From contig NZ_BLIN01000005.1 in NCBI RefSeq assembly GCF_009811555.1, forward strand, positions 4,721,501-4,785,500: DNA of 64,000 nucleotides, written 5' to 3'. Source of the stretch: Streptomyces caniferus. GTDB taxonomy: Bacteria > Actinomycetota > Actinomycetes > Streptomycetales > Streptomycetaceae. Shown here piece after piece: positions 34,322 to 42,575 of the stretch (position 1 is its first letter; each line of letters starts with the position of its first letter). Under the pieces are notes generated by a model that saw nothing but the letters and a program-made list of their open reading frames with translations, was not told the origin of the DNA and did not search any database. The position numbers and the translations under genes are program-made.

Positions 34322-34976
34322 TGCCACGCTGCACAACGCGACCCAGGACCCGGACGACTTCGCCGTATCGATCTCCGATTCGGTCGAGAGTTTCATCGTC
34401 GCGGTGACGGAGGTCGCCAAGGGCGACGAGCCGGACAGCGCGGTTCCCTTCCTGCTGCTGGAGATCTCCCAGCTGCTGCTCACCGGCGGCCGCCTGGGCG
34501 CCCACGAGGACTTCGTCCCCGACGAGCGGTACGAGCCGGACACCGGCCCGGAGCCGGACGTCGACGAGCTGCGCGAGCGCTTCGCGACCCTGCTCGACCC
34601 GGTGGACGTCTACTCCGAGGTCTTCGACCCGTACGTGCCGCGCAGCGAGCCGGTCGCCAGTCGGATCTCCGACGATCTGGCCGACATCATCACCGACCTG
34701 CGGCACGGTCTGGCGCACTACCGGGCGGGCCGGGTCAGTGAGGCCCTGTGGTGGTGGCAGTTCTCCTACCTGTCCAACTGGGGCCCGACCGCCTCGGCCG
34801 CCCTGCGCGCGCTGCAGTCGCTGGTCGCCCACGTACGCCTCGACCAGCCGCTGGTCGAGCTGGACGGCCTGGACACCGACAGCGACGTCACCGGCGACGA
34901 GGAGCGGCTCGCCGAGGAGGCCGGAAAGGTCATGGCGGCGGAGATCGCCGGGCCGCTGGGGCTCCGGAGGGTGTGA
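34314..34976 (+). CDS. DUF5063 domain-containing protein
   Basis: A 220-residue cytoplasmic protein of the actinobacterial DUF5063 family. The helical pattern is [104 protein letters not shown]. The ATG at 34314 follows GGGAGGAGA within the end of recR, and the 8-base overlap implies co-translation. Function unknown; conserved placement after recR suggests a housekeeping role. Confidence 0.93.
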   Translation: MSDATLHNATQDPDDFAVSISDSVESFIVAVTEVAKGDEPDSAVPFLLLEISQLLLTGGRLGAHEDFVPDERYEPDTGPEPDVDELRERFATLLDPVDVYSEVFDPYVPRSEPVASRISDDLADIITDLRHGLAHYRAGRVSEALWWWQFSYLSNWGPTASAALRALQSLVAHVRLDQPLVELDGLDTDSDVTGDEERLAEEAGKVMAAEIAGPLGLRRV

Positions 34977-35447
34977 GCCACGGCGCGGGCGCCCGGGGAG
35001 CTCCGGGCCGGCCGCGCCGCCGAGGCCCCTGCGCGGCGCCCTGGGCCCCTGCGTCGGGCCCTGGCATCGCTCGCGCTCGTCGACGTGCCGACACTGCCGC
35101 AGTGCGCCCGTGCGCGTGCCTGTGGCCGTGCCTGCGCCGCCGTAGTGCGCTCGTCGCGCGCCGTCACCTTCGCCGCGCGCGATGCGCCCGCGCCGTCCGC
35201 CCCGTGGGCCTCTCGCCGTGCCCGGACCTTGTGACCTGGGTTACGTTTTCGTGTGTACCGGCCAGAAGCGGGCATGTGCTCGCCGGGCAGGCGCAACGGT
35301 GCGCCTTGTGGAGCCGCCGCGGGACGTGAAATTCACGGGACAGGTGATCACGGTGAGAACCCGTGTTCAACCAGTGAGTCTCATGTCTCACGATGTGGTA
35401 CCAGCAGGGCGGACTCCGCTTGCTCGTTAGACTGAGCCGACCGCAGT
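34977..35447. other. Intergenic region upstream of the aspartokinase operon
   Basis: About 470 bases with no gene. GC-rich until 35220, then less so. A plausible −10 (TAGACT at about 35428) precedes the structured leader at 35448–35482. The rest holds nothing I can identify. Confidence 0.45.
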
Positions 35448-35482
35448 ACCCCCATTTCCGGGGGTCCGGGAGGAAACTCCCG
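35448..35482 (+). promoter_or_regulatory. Two adjacent hairpins in the ask 5' leader
   Basis: ACCCCC-ATTTCC-GGGGGT (35448–35465) is followed at once by CGGGAG-GAAA-CTCCCG (35467–35482), the latter closed by a GNRA tetraloop. They sit 25–60 bases before the aspartokinase start, within the likely 5' untranslated leader. Confidence 0.6.
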
Positions 35483-35506
35483 ATGAGACAGTTGCGAGGA
35501 GCGCAC

Positions 35507-36778
35507 GTGGGCCTTGTCGTGCAGAAGTACGGCGGCTCATCCGTTGCGGATGCCGAGGGCATCAAGCGCGTTGCCAAGCGAGTCGTCGAAGCCAAGAAGA
35601 ACGGCAACCAGGTTGTCGTGGTGGTTTCGGCGATGGGCGACACGACGGACGAGCTGATCGATCTCGCGCAGGAAGTGTCCCCGATTCCGTCGGGGCGCGA
35701 GTTCGACATGCTGCTGACCGCCGGAGAGCGGATCTCCATGGCCCTGCTGGCGATGGCGATCAAAAACCTCGGTCACGAGGCGCAGTCCTTCACCGGTAGC
35801 CAGGCCGGTGTCATCACCGATTCCGTGCACAACAAGGCACGGATCATCGATGTCACGCCGGGCCGCATCAAGACCTCCGTCGACGAGGGCAATATCGCCA
35901 TCGTCGCCGGGTTCCAGGGCGTGTCCCAGGACAAGAAGGACATCACGACGCTGGGGCGCGGTGGGTCGGACACGACCGCCGTCGCGCTGGCGGCCGCCCT
36001 GGACGCCGATGTCTGTGAGATCTACACCGATGTGGACGGTGTCTTCACCGCCGACCCCCGGGTCGTGAAGAAGGCCCGGAAGATCGACTGGATCTCCTTC
36101 GAGGACATGCTGGAGCTGGCCAGCTCCGGATCCAAGGTGCTGCTGCACCGTTGCGTCGAGTACGCACGCCGTTACAACATCCCGATCCACGTCCGCTCGT
36201 CCTTCTCGGGACTGAAGGGCACCTGGGTCAGCAACGAACCGCAAGGGGACCAGCCGATGGAGCAGGCAATCATCTCGGGCGTCGCACATGACACCTCCGA
36301 GGCGAAGGTCACGGTCGTCGGGGTCCCGGACAAGCCGGGCGAGGCCGCGCGCATCTTCCGTGCGATCGCGGACTCCGAGGTCAACATCGACATGGTCGTG
36401 CAGAACGTGTCCGCCGCGTCGACCGGTCTGACCGACATCTCCTTCACGCTGCCCAAGGCCGAGGGCCGCAAGGCCGTCGCCGCCCTGGAGCGGACCCGTG
36501 CGGCGGTCGGCTTCGACTCGCTGCGCTACGACGACCAGATCGCCAAGATCTCGCTGGTCGGCGCGGGGATGAAGACCAACCCGGGCGTCACGGCGACGTT
36601 CTTCGAGGCGCTGTCGAACGCGGGCGTGAACATCGAGCTCATCTCGACCTCCGAGATCCGCATCTCGGTCGTCACCCGTGCCGATGACGTCAACGAGGCC
36701 GTACGCGCCGTCCACACCGCTTTCGGTCTCGACACCGACAGCGACGAGGCCGTGGTCTATGGCGGCACCGGCCGATGA
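35507..36778 (+). CDS. ask: Aspartate kinase
   Basis: A 423-residue enzyme phosphorylating aspartate, the first step to lysine, threonine, methionine and diaminopimelate. The kinase domain has [19 protein letters not shown] at the N terminus, [34 protein letters not shown] and [16 protein letters not shown]. Two ACT domains follow (~265–340 and ~345–415: [45 protein letters not shown]), which carry feedback control by lysine and threonine. GTG at 35507 after GAGGAGCGC. A second start may lie inside (see 36257). It overlaps asd by ATGA. Confidence 0.97.
   Translation: MGLVVQKYGGSSVADAEGIKRVAKRVVEAKKNGNQVVVVVSAMGDTTDELIDLAQEVSPIPSGREFDMLLTAGERISMALLAMAIKNLGHEAQSFTGSQAGVITDSVHNKARIIDVTPGRIKTSVDEGNIAIVAGFQGVSQDKKDITTLGRGGSDTTAVALAAALDADVCEIYTDVDGVFTADPRVVKKARKIDWISFEDMLELASSGSKVLLHRCVEYARRYNIPIHVRSSFSGLKGTWVSNEPQGDQPMEQAIISGVAHDTSEAKVTVVGVPDKPGEAARIFRAIADSEVNIDMVVQNVSAASTGLTDISFTLPKAEGRKAVAALERTRAAVGFDSLRYDDQIAKISLVGAGMKTNPGVTATFFEALSNAGVNIELISTSEIRISVVTRADDVNEAVRAVHTAFGLDTDSDEAVVYGGTGR
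36244..36259 (+). promoter_or_regulatory. Possible internal translation start for an aspartokinase beta subunit
   Basis: AAGGGGAC lies 5–12 bases before an in-frame ATG (36257, residue 251), giving a 173-residue product with only the ACT domains. Corynebacterium aspartokinase makes a beta subunit of about this size in the same way. Confidence 0.5.
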
Positions 36779-37890
36779 TTCCGGCCGAGGCGGGCCGTCC
36801 GTCCCTCGCTGACACGGCGTGGGCGGACGCCCGTACGGCCGCCAAGCCGCATCTCGCCGTCGTCGGTGCCACCGGCGCCGTCGGCTCGGTCCTGCTCGGC
36901 ATCCTGTCCGAGCGGGCCGACATCTGGGGCGAGATCCGGCTGATCGCCTCTCCCCGCTCGGCCGGCCGCAAGCTGACCGTGCGGGGCGAGCAGGTCGAGG
37001 TCGTCGCGCTGAGCGAGGAGGCCTTCGAGGGCATCGACGTCGCGATGTTCGACGTCCCCGACGAGGTCTCCGCGCAGTGGGCACCGATCGCGGTGTCCAA
37101 GGGCGCGGTGGTCGTGGACAACTCCGGCACGTTCCGGATGGACCCGGACGTGCCGCTCGTCGTGCCCGAGGTCAATGCGCACACGGCCCGGGTGCGGCCG
37201 CGCGGCATCATCGCCAACCCGAACTGCACGACGCTCTCGATGATCGTCGCGCTGGGTGCGCTGCATGCCGAGTACGGGTTGAGCGAGCTGATCGTCTCCT
37301 CGTACCAAGCCGTCTCCGGGACGGGGCGGGCCGGCGTCGACACCTTGCGGGCGCAGCTGTCCGCGGTGTCCGGTACGGAGCTGGGGACCGCGCCCGGCGA
37401 TGTGCGGCGGGCCGTCGGCGACACGCTGGGACCCTTCCCGGCACCGATCGCCCTCAATGTCGTGCCCTGGGCGGGCTCGCTCCAGGAGGACGGCTGGTCC
37501 TCCGAGGAACTCAAGATCCGTAACGAGTCCCGCAAGATCCTGGGGATGCCGGACCTGCCGGTCACCGCGACCTGCGTACGGGTGCCGGTGATCACCACGC
37601 ACTCCCTGACCGTGCACGCCCGGTTCGAGAACGAGGTCTCGGTCGGCGGCGCGCACGAGATCCTGGCCGCGGCCCCCGGGGTCGTCCTCAGCGACGACCC
37701 GGCCGAGGGCGAGTACCCGACGCCCGCCGATGTCGTCGGTACGGATCCGACCTGGGTCGGTCGCGTACGGCGCTCGCTGGACGATCCGCGGGCGCTGGAG
37801 CTGTTCGTGTGCGGGGACAACCTGCGCAAGGGGGCGGCCTTGAACACGGCGCAGGTCGGGGAGCTGGTGGCGGCGGAGCTTCGGAGGTAG
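36775..37890 (+). CDS. asd: Aspartate-semialdehyde dehydrogenase
   Basis: A 371-residue NADPH-dependent enzyme reducing aspartyl phosphate to the semialdehyde. It has the Rossmann motif [18 protein letters not shown] (~23–40), the phosphate-binding [28 protein letters not shown], the catalytic Cys in NPNCTT (~150) and the active-site His region RVPVITTHS. The start is the ATGA overlap with ask; the ~20 residues before the Rossmann fold are an extension usual in Streptomyces. Ask and asd form a coupled two-gene operon. The hairpin repeat array begins about 120 bases downstream. Confidence 0.97.
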   Translation: MIPAEAGRPSLADTAWADARTAAKPHLAVVGATGAVGSVLLGILSERADIWGEIRLIASPRSAGRKLTVRGEQVEVVALSEEAFEGIDVAMFDVPDEVSAQWAPIAVSKGAVVVDNSGTFRMDPDVPLVVPEVNAHTARVRPRGIIANPNCTTLSMIVALGALHAEYGLSELIVSSYQAVSGTGRAGVDTLRAQLSAVSGTELGTAPGDVRRAVGDTLGPFPAPIALNVVPWAGSLQEDGWSSEELKIRNESRKILGMPDLPVTATCVRVPVITTHSLTVHARFENEVSVGGAHEILAAAPGVVLSDDPAEGEYPTPADVVGTDPTWVGRVRRSLDDPRALELFVCGDNLRKGAALNTAQVGELVAAELRR

Positions 37891-38010
37891 ACCCGGCTGT
37901 TCGGCGGCTGGAGCGGCCTGGGGGCTGGAGGCCAGGGGGCGGTGGGGTGGCCCGGGGCCGGCTTCCCGGGCCGGGTGATCTCGTGGGGCTCGGTGGGCTG
38001 GTGGGGCGTT

Positions 38011-38290
38011 GCTGTGCAGGCTTCCCGCGGACTCTTGATGAGGGCGATGCTGTGCGGGCTCCGCACGGGCTTCTGATGAGGTGCCCCCGCGCGGGCTCCG
38101 TACGGATTTCTGAGGTTGCGACCCCGGGCGCGCTCCGCGCGGTCTTCTGGAGGGACTCGGCGCGAACTCCGCGGAGACTTCTGATCGAGTGCCGATGTGG
38201 GCTCCCCCGTAGAACCGGTGGGAGAGCGATGACGGCTCCCCGGTGGATCCGGGTGTGGGTGCCGATGCGGCTCCCCAGTACTTTCGGCCG
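38011..38290. repeat. Array of about eight degenerate ~35-bp hairpin units
   Basis: Core CTCC occurs at 38059, 38096, 38133, 38167, 38202, 38236 and 38271, spaced 37, 37, 34, 35, 34 and 35 bases, with a poorer unit at 38011. The best units fold: GTGCGG-GCT-CCGCAC (38052–38066) and GCGCG-CTC-CGCGC (38128–38140). Early units end with CTTCTGATGAGG-like sequence. Frames through it give shifting Gly/Arg/Pro-rich peptides without family resemblance. The remainder of 37891–38683 is otherwise gene-free, with a possible sigma-gene promoter after 38570. Confidence 0.7.
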
Positions 38291-38683
38291 GAATGTCGAG
38301 TCGGCCTGTGGCCCTGGTGCGGGGGCGACTTGGCGGGATCGGCCTCATGGGGCGACCGCCTGGGCGATACTTCGTGGGGGCGTGTGAAGATTCTGTGAGC
38401 GAATTGCTGGTCCGAACCTCTTGATCTGGGCTGACGACCTGTTCGACCATTCGCTCCCCGCCGCACTGCAACCGGCAGTTGGGCGGGGGCGTCTTTGTGG
38501 CCGCCCTCAGGGGTGGCTCGGCGTGTCCGCGGGCCGCAGGGTGAGGCCCCGGGTAGCGGGGAATTCGCGTCGGGGTAATTAGGGCATTCAGGAAGAGCTG
38601 GTACGCATGAGGGCATTTGATGCATCGTCAAAAGCGGTGCCTTGCGCGTACAACCCTTATAGGGGGAAGCGTGTCCAACAGGC

Positions 38684-39346
38684 GTGGCAGAGGTACTCGG
38701 ATTCACCATCGCCCCAGCGGGGGCAGCGGGCGCAACAGTGCGCCCGCCGCGGCCCCTTGCGTCCGGGGGCATGCCAGTGATCGCTCCCTGGCCCACCACG
38801 CGTCCCGCGCAGATTCCTCCGCAGCGTGGGGACACTGACGACGCGATGGCAGCGGGCACCACAGTCGACCACCTCACCGAGACCTACCGGGCGCACTACC
38901 GCTCCCTGCTCGGTCTCGCCGCGCTGCTCCTCGACGACACCGCCTCGTGCGAGGACGTCGTCCAGGAGGCCTTCATCCGCGTGCACTCCGCGCGCGGACG
39001 GGTGCGCGAACCCGAGAAGACCCTCGCCTATCTCCGGCAGACGGTCGTCAACCTCTCGCGCTCCGCGCTGCGTCGCCGCATCCTCGGGCTCAAGCTGCTC
39101 TCCAAGCCGATGCCCGACATGGCGAGCGCCGAGGAGGGCGCCTACGACCTGCTCGAACGGGACCAGCTGATCCAGGCGATGCGCGGTCTGCAGCGCCGGC
39201 AGCGCGAGGTGCTGGTACTGCGCTACTTCGCCGATATGACCGAGGCGCAGGTCGCTGAGACGCTGGGCATATCGCTCGGCTCCGTCAAGGCCTACGGGTC
39301 GCGGGGCATCGCGGCGCTCCGCGTCGCGATGGAGGCTCCGGCATGA
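38684..39346 (+). CDS. SigE-family ECF RNA polymerase sigma factor
   Basis: A 220-residue extracytoplasmic-function-type sigma factor. A ~55-residue Pro/Ala head is followed by region 2 (YRAHYRSLLGLAALLLDDTASCEDVVQEAFIRVHSA, residues ~67–105) and region 4 (RRQREVLVLRYFADMTEAQVAETLGISLGSVKAYGSRGIAALR, ~170–213). The GTG at 38684 is used; an ATG at 38846 (MAAGTTVDHLTETYRAHY) is possible and would remove the head. Its TGA overlaps the next gene (ATGA), a membrane protein that may act as its anti-sigma partner. Its position after asd is typical of Streptomyces. Confidence 0.92.
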   Translation: MAEVLGFTIAPAGAAGATVRPPRPLASGGMPVIAPWPTTRPAQIPPQRGDTDDAMAAGTTVDHLTETYRAHYRSLLGLAALLLDDTASCEDVVQEAFIRVHSARGRVREPEKTLAYLRQTVVNLSRSALRRRILGLKLLSKPMPDMASAEEGAYDLLERDQLIQAMRGLQRRQREVLVLRYFADMTEAQVAETLGISLGSVKAYGSRGIAALRVAMEAPA

Positions 39347-41193
39347 GTGGCACAGCGTTTGGCCGGTACGACCCGTTCGACTCGTGTGGCCCGTCAGGAA
39401 CGACCCGCCCGGGCCGCCCGGGCCCTCCGCTGACGTCGAGCGGTCCGCATGACCCGATCACCCTGAACACCCCGAACACCCCGATCACCCCGAGCAGGCC
39501 GGCCCCCCCGGGCCAGGCCGCCCATCCGAACCATGCGATCGACCCGATGAACCAGAGCGGCGCCCGTGGCCACGGGCTCGGCCCGCTCGCCCCGGAGCGC
39601 GGGGCCACCCCGTACAGCCGTCCCCGTAGCCCGGAGGGCCCGGCCGGAGTCCGCGGGGCTCCCGGCGAGGCGGCGCGTGGGCTGTATGCGGCGCGTGAGG
39701 CACAGGAACACCCGGGGGGCGAGCCGGGCGAGGGCCGCCGACGCGGAGACTCGTTCGGGCCGGGCGCGAAAACCGGCCAAAATTCCGGCAACGGCGATGA
39801 CATCGGTGTCGCGGAGTCGGCAGCCGCTGCTGACACGGAGCGGGTGCCTGGCCGTACGGGGCAGGCGCCTGGCGGGGCGGACGGCGCGGCGACTGGTGCG
39901 GACGATGCAGCGGCTGGTGTGGACGGCGCAGCCCCCGGTGCAGGCGACGTGGCCGTCAGCGCGGACTACTACGCGGTGGCCGACACGGACGACGCGGTGG
40001 CCGACGCCGAGGGAGCACCCACGGGCCGGGCGGGGGTACCGCTCGGTGCCCGAGGCGGGGCGGATGCCGGTGACGGGTCCGACAGCCACGCGTACGGCAA
40101 CGAGGCACCCTCCGGCCCGCCCTTCGGCGGCGGCGCGGGCGACGGCCACGGCCGCAGCCACCCCACCGGCGGCTTCGGCGACGAGGACGACCTGAGGCGG
40201 CTGCTGCAGTCCCGCGTGGGCGGCCTCGAACCCGCGCCGGACGCGCTGGACCAGCTGCGCCGCGCGGTACCCGCCCGCCGTCAGCGCCGTCGGCATGTCG
40301 TCCTGGGCGCCGCCGCCGCGCTGCTGCTCGGCGGTACGTCCATCCCCGCCATGGTCCACGTGGTGAGCATGGCCGACAGCTCCGAGGAACGCGCCGCGAA
40401 CGCGGCCAGCAACCAGCGCGCCCAGGGCGGTACCGGCGGCCTGCACGGCGAGGGCACCGAGCAGGCCGGCCCGCGTCCCACCCAGAAGGGCGGCGAGACG
40501 CCGGGCAAGGGCCTGCCGGAGGGCAAGGGCAAGGCCAAGGGGAAGGACGGTGCGGGCCCCGGCGCGGGCGCCGGCACGCCCGCCCCCGACGAGACCATGG
40601 ACGTCACCTCGCCGGCCTGCGGGCGCGACCAGCTCGGCCAGGGCAGCAGCACGGTCGCCCCGGCGGACTCCACGGGCCGCATCTACGGCACGTTCCGGGT
40701 GGTCAACACGTCCGGCGCCGCCTGCTCCGTCGAGGGCGGCGGCACCGTCGGCCTGGTCGCGCAGGGCTCCACGAACCCCGACCGCATCCATGTCGTCGAC
40801 CACACCTCGGGCGACGAGGCCACCGGCCTGCCCGACCCGGCCACCACCCCCGACCAGCTGGTGCTCAAGCCGGGGGAGGCGTACGAGGTCAAGTTCGCCT
40901 GGATCCCGCAGTCCGGCGGCGGCGCCACCGGATGCGTCAACCCCGGCCCCTCGCCGACTCCCGAGGCCTCCAAGGACCCGGGGCAGTCCCCGGACGCCGG
41001 GAACACGGCGACGGGCGACAGCGGCGGTGGCGGCCAGGCGGGCGGCGACGAGGGTGCCGGGGGCGGCAGCGCGTCCGGTGGAATCGTTCTCAGCCATACG
41101 CCGGAAGCCGGCGAGCCCGCCGCGGCCGACGCGAAGATCTCGGATGCCTGCGCCGGAACGGTGTACCGCACGGAGGCACTGGCGACCTCCTAA
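39343..41193 (+). CDS. Single-pass membrane protein coupled to the sigma factor (putative anti-sigma)
   Basis: A 616-residue protein. Residues 1–275 are low-complexity cytoplasmic sequence (Pro/Thr/Gly, then Ala/Asp/Val units GADGAATGADDAA from tandem DNA). A short motif DDLRRLLQSRVGGLEPAPDALDQLRRAVPARRQRRR precedes one membrane helix VVLGAAAALLLGGTSIPAMV (~318–337). The exterior part has a Gly/Lys linker and a Cys-containing beta-type domain (MDVTSPACGRDQLGQG … GTFRVVNTSGAACSVEGGGTVGL … GATGCVNPG, ~420–540). The arrangement is that of ECF-associated membrane regulators: a cytoplasmic piece touching sigma and an outer sensor. There is no zinc-binding HxxxCxxC. The role is inferred from coupling. 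Confidence 0.75.
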   Translation: MSGTAFGRYDPFDSCGPSGTTRPGRPGPPLTSSGPHDPITLNTPNTPITPSRPAPPGQAAHPNHAIDPMNQSGARGHGLGPLAPERGATPYSRPRSPEGPAGVRGAPGEAARGLYAAREAQEHPGGEPGEGRRRGDSFGPGAKTGQNSGNGDDIGVAESAAAADTERVPGRTGQAPGGADGAATGADDAAAGVDGAAPGAGDVAVSADYYAVADTDDAVADAEGAPTGRAGVPLGARGGADAGDGSDSHAYGNEAPSGPPFGGGAGDGHGRSHPTGGFGDEDDLRRLLQSRVGGLEPAPDALDQLRRAVPARRQRRRHVVLGAAAALLLGGTSIPAMVHVVSMADSSEERAANAASNQRAQGGTGGLHGEGTEQAGPRPTQKGGETPGKGLPEGKGKAKGKDGAGPGAGAGTPAPDETMDVTSPACGRDQLGQGSSTVAPADSTGRIYGTFRVVNTSGAACSVEGGGTVGLVAQGSTNPDRIHVVDHTSGDEATGLPDPATTPDQLVLKPGEAYEVKFAWIPQSGGGATGCVNPGPSPTPEASKDPGQSPDAGNTATGDSGGGGQAGGDEGAGGGSASGGIVLSHTPEAGEPAAADAKISDACAGTVYRTEALATS

Positions 41194-41460
41194 GCGGTGC
41201 CGTCCTGGCGGCCTCCTGCGCGGTGCCGCCTTGACGGCCTGGGCCGCGTCTTCGTCCTCCCGCCTGCCCCTTCGAGGCCTGGCCTTCGGGCGATGGCCTG
41301 TCCTTCGGGGGCGACGGGAGGGTGGTCGTGAGGGCGGCGCGAGGGCGGTCGCGAGGGCGGCGGCAGGGCCCGGCAGCCGACCTGCCCAGGTCCTCGCGGT
41401 GGGGCATGGCCGGGGAGGGGGCGGTGCGGCCCCGTCGCACGGGCCCCGTACCGTGGTGGT

Positions 41461-42474
41461 GTGTACCGGTTCCTGCTGACCCCGCGGTGGTGGGGAATCA
41501 ATGTGTTCGCCGTACTGGCGATTCCGTTCTGCATCTTCATGGGCAGCTGGCAGCTGAGCCGCTTCGAGGACCGCGTCAACACCCACCAGCAGCAGGAAGA
41601 CCGCTCCGCCCGGGCCAAGACCGCGGCGGCCCGACCGCTGGCCGATCTGCTCCCCGTCGACACGGTCACCTCCGGCCGGCAGGCCAGCGCCCGCGGGCAC
41701 TACGACACCGGGCACCAACTGCTCGTACCGGCCCGCACGTTGAAGGACAAGCACGGTGAGCGGCAGGGCTTCTACGTCCTCAGCCTGCTGCGCACGGACG
41801 GTGGCAAGGCCCTGCCGGTCGTACGGGGCTGGCTGCCCGGCGACGCCGGCACGAAGGCCGACACGGCACGGGTGCCCGCGCCCCCCAAGGGGGAGGTGAC
41901 GGTCACCGGAGCGCTGCAGGCCTCCGAGAACCAGGGCACCGACGGCGTCCAGGCCGGCGGCGGGCTGCCGCAGGGGCAGCTCGGCATGATCAGCGCGGCA
42001 TCGCTGGTCAACATCGTGCCGTACGAGGTCTACGACGCCTGGATCACGCTCACCGACGCCCCGGCGCCACTGCACGCCGTCCCGCCGGCCGCCGCCGAAG
42101 GCAGCGGCCTGGACCTCAAGGCCTTCCAGAACCTCGGTTACACCGGCGAGTGGTTCGTCTTCGCCGGCTTCGTCGTCTTCATGTGGTTCCGCCTCTTCCG
42201 CCGCGACGCCGAGGCCGCCAAGGACGCGGCGCTGGGGATCGCGCCGGAGGGGGACGAGGGCGGGCCCAGGGTGGCGACTGGAGCGGTGGCCGAAGCTGCG
42301 GCCGAGGCTACGGAGGGGGATTCGACCGGGGCTGGGGCTTCGACGGGGGCCGCAGCTGGCGCTTCGATCGGGGCTTCGACGGGGGCCGCAGCTGGCGCTT
42401 CGATCGGGGCTTCGGCTCAGGACGAGGGACAGGGCGCGGGCGAAGGCGAGGCGGCACGGGCCGGACAGGCCTGA
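41461..42474 (+). CDS. SURF1 family cytochrome oxidase assembly protein
   Basis: A 337-residue membrane protein that helps assemble cytochrome c oxidase. It starts at GTG (YRFLLTPRWWGINVFAVLAIPFCIFMGSWQLSRFEDR), with one helix at ~10–30 and a second at ~225–245 (WFVFAGFVVFMWFRLFRRD). Between lies the exterior domain with GHYDTGHQLLVPARTLKDKHGERQGFYVLSLLRT and ALPVVRGWLPGD. The last ~80 residues are Ala/Gly/Glu low complexity, including two copies of GASTGAAAGASI from a 45-bp DNA repeat. Length without the tail matches the family. Confidence 0.95.
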   Translation: MYRFLLTPRWWGINVFAVLAIPFCIFMGSWQLSRFEDRVNTHQQQEDRSARAKTAAARPLADLLPVDTVTSGRQASARGHYDTGHQLLVPARTLKDKHGERQGFYVLSLLRTDGGKALPVVRGWLPGDAGTKADTARVPAPPKGEVTVTGALQASENQGTDGVQAGGGLPQGQLGMISAASLVNIVPYEVYDAWITLTDAPAPLHAVPPAAAEGSGLDLKAFQNLGYTGEWFVFAGFVVFMWFRLFRRDAEAAKDAALGIAPEGDEGGPRVATGAVAEAAAEATEGDSTGAGASTGAAAGASIGASTGAAAGASIGASAQDEGQGAGEGEAARAGQA

Positions 42475-42493
42475 GCCCGGCCGAGGGGCATCC

Positions 42494-42542
42494 GCTACTG
42501 CAACCCTGTTGCACCTGGTCAGAGGCCGTATCACGGCAGTAG
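42494..42542. promoter_or_regulatory. Nested inverted repeats upstream of the CDF exporter
   Basis: TGCAAC-CCT-GTTGCA (42499–42513) lies inside a wider pair, GCTACTGC (42494–42501) and GCAGTAGC (42535–42542). They end 34 bases before the exporter start. A metal-responsive repressor site is plausible. Confidence 0.5.
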
Positions 42543-42575
42543 CCGCAATGGAATCGGCGTGCCACGGTAGGCCAT

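Noticed and set aside
35430..35506. Lysine riboswitch upstream of aspartokinase
   Set aside because: The leader is only about 70 bases with two simple hairpins, far too short for the known lysine riboswitch.
38011..38290. CRISPR array
   Set aside because: Units are degenerate throughout, with no constant repeat/variable spacer division and no cas genes in the window.
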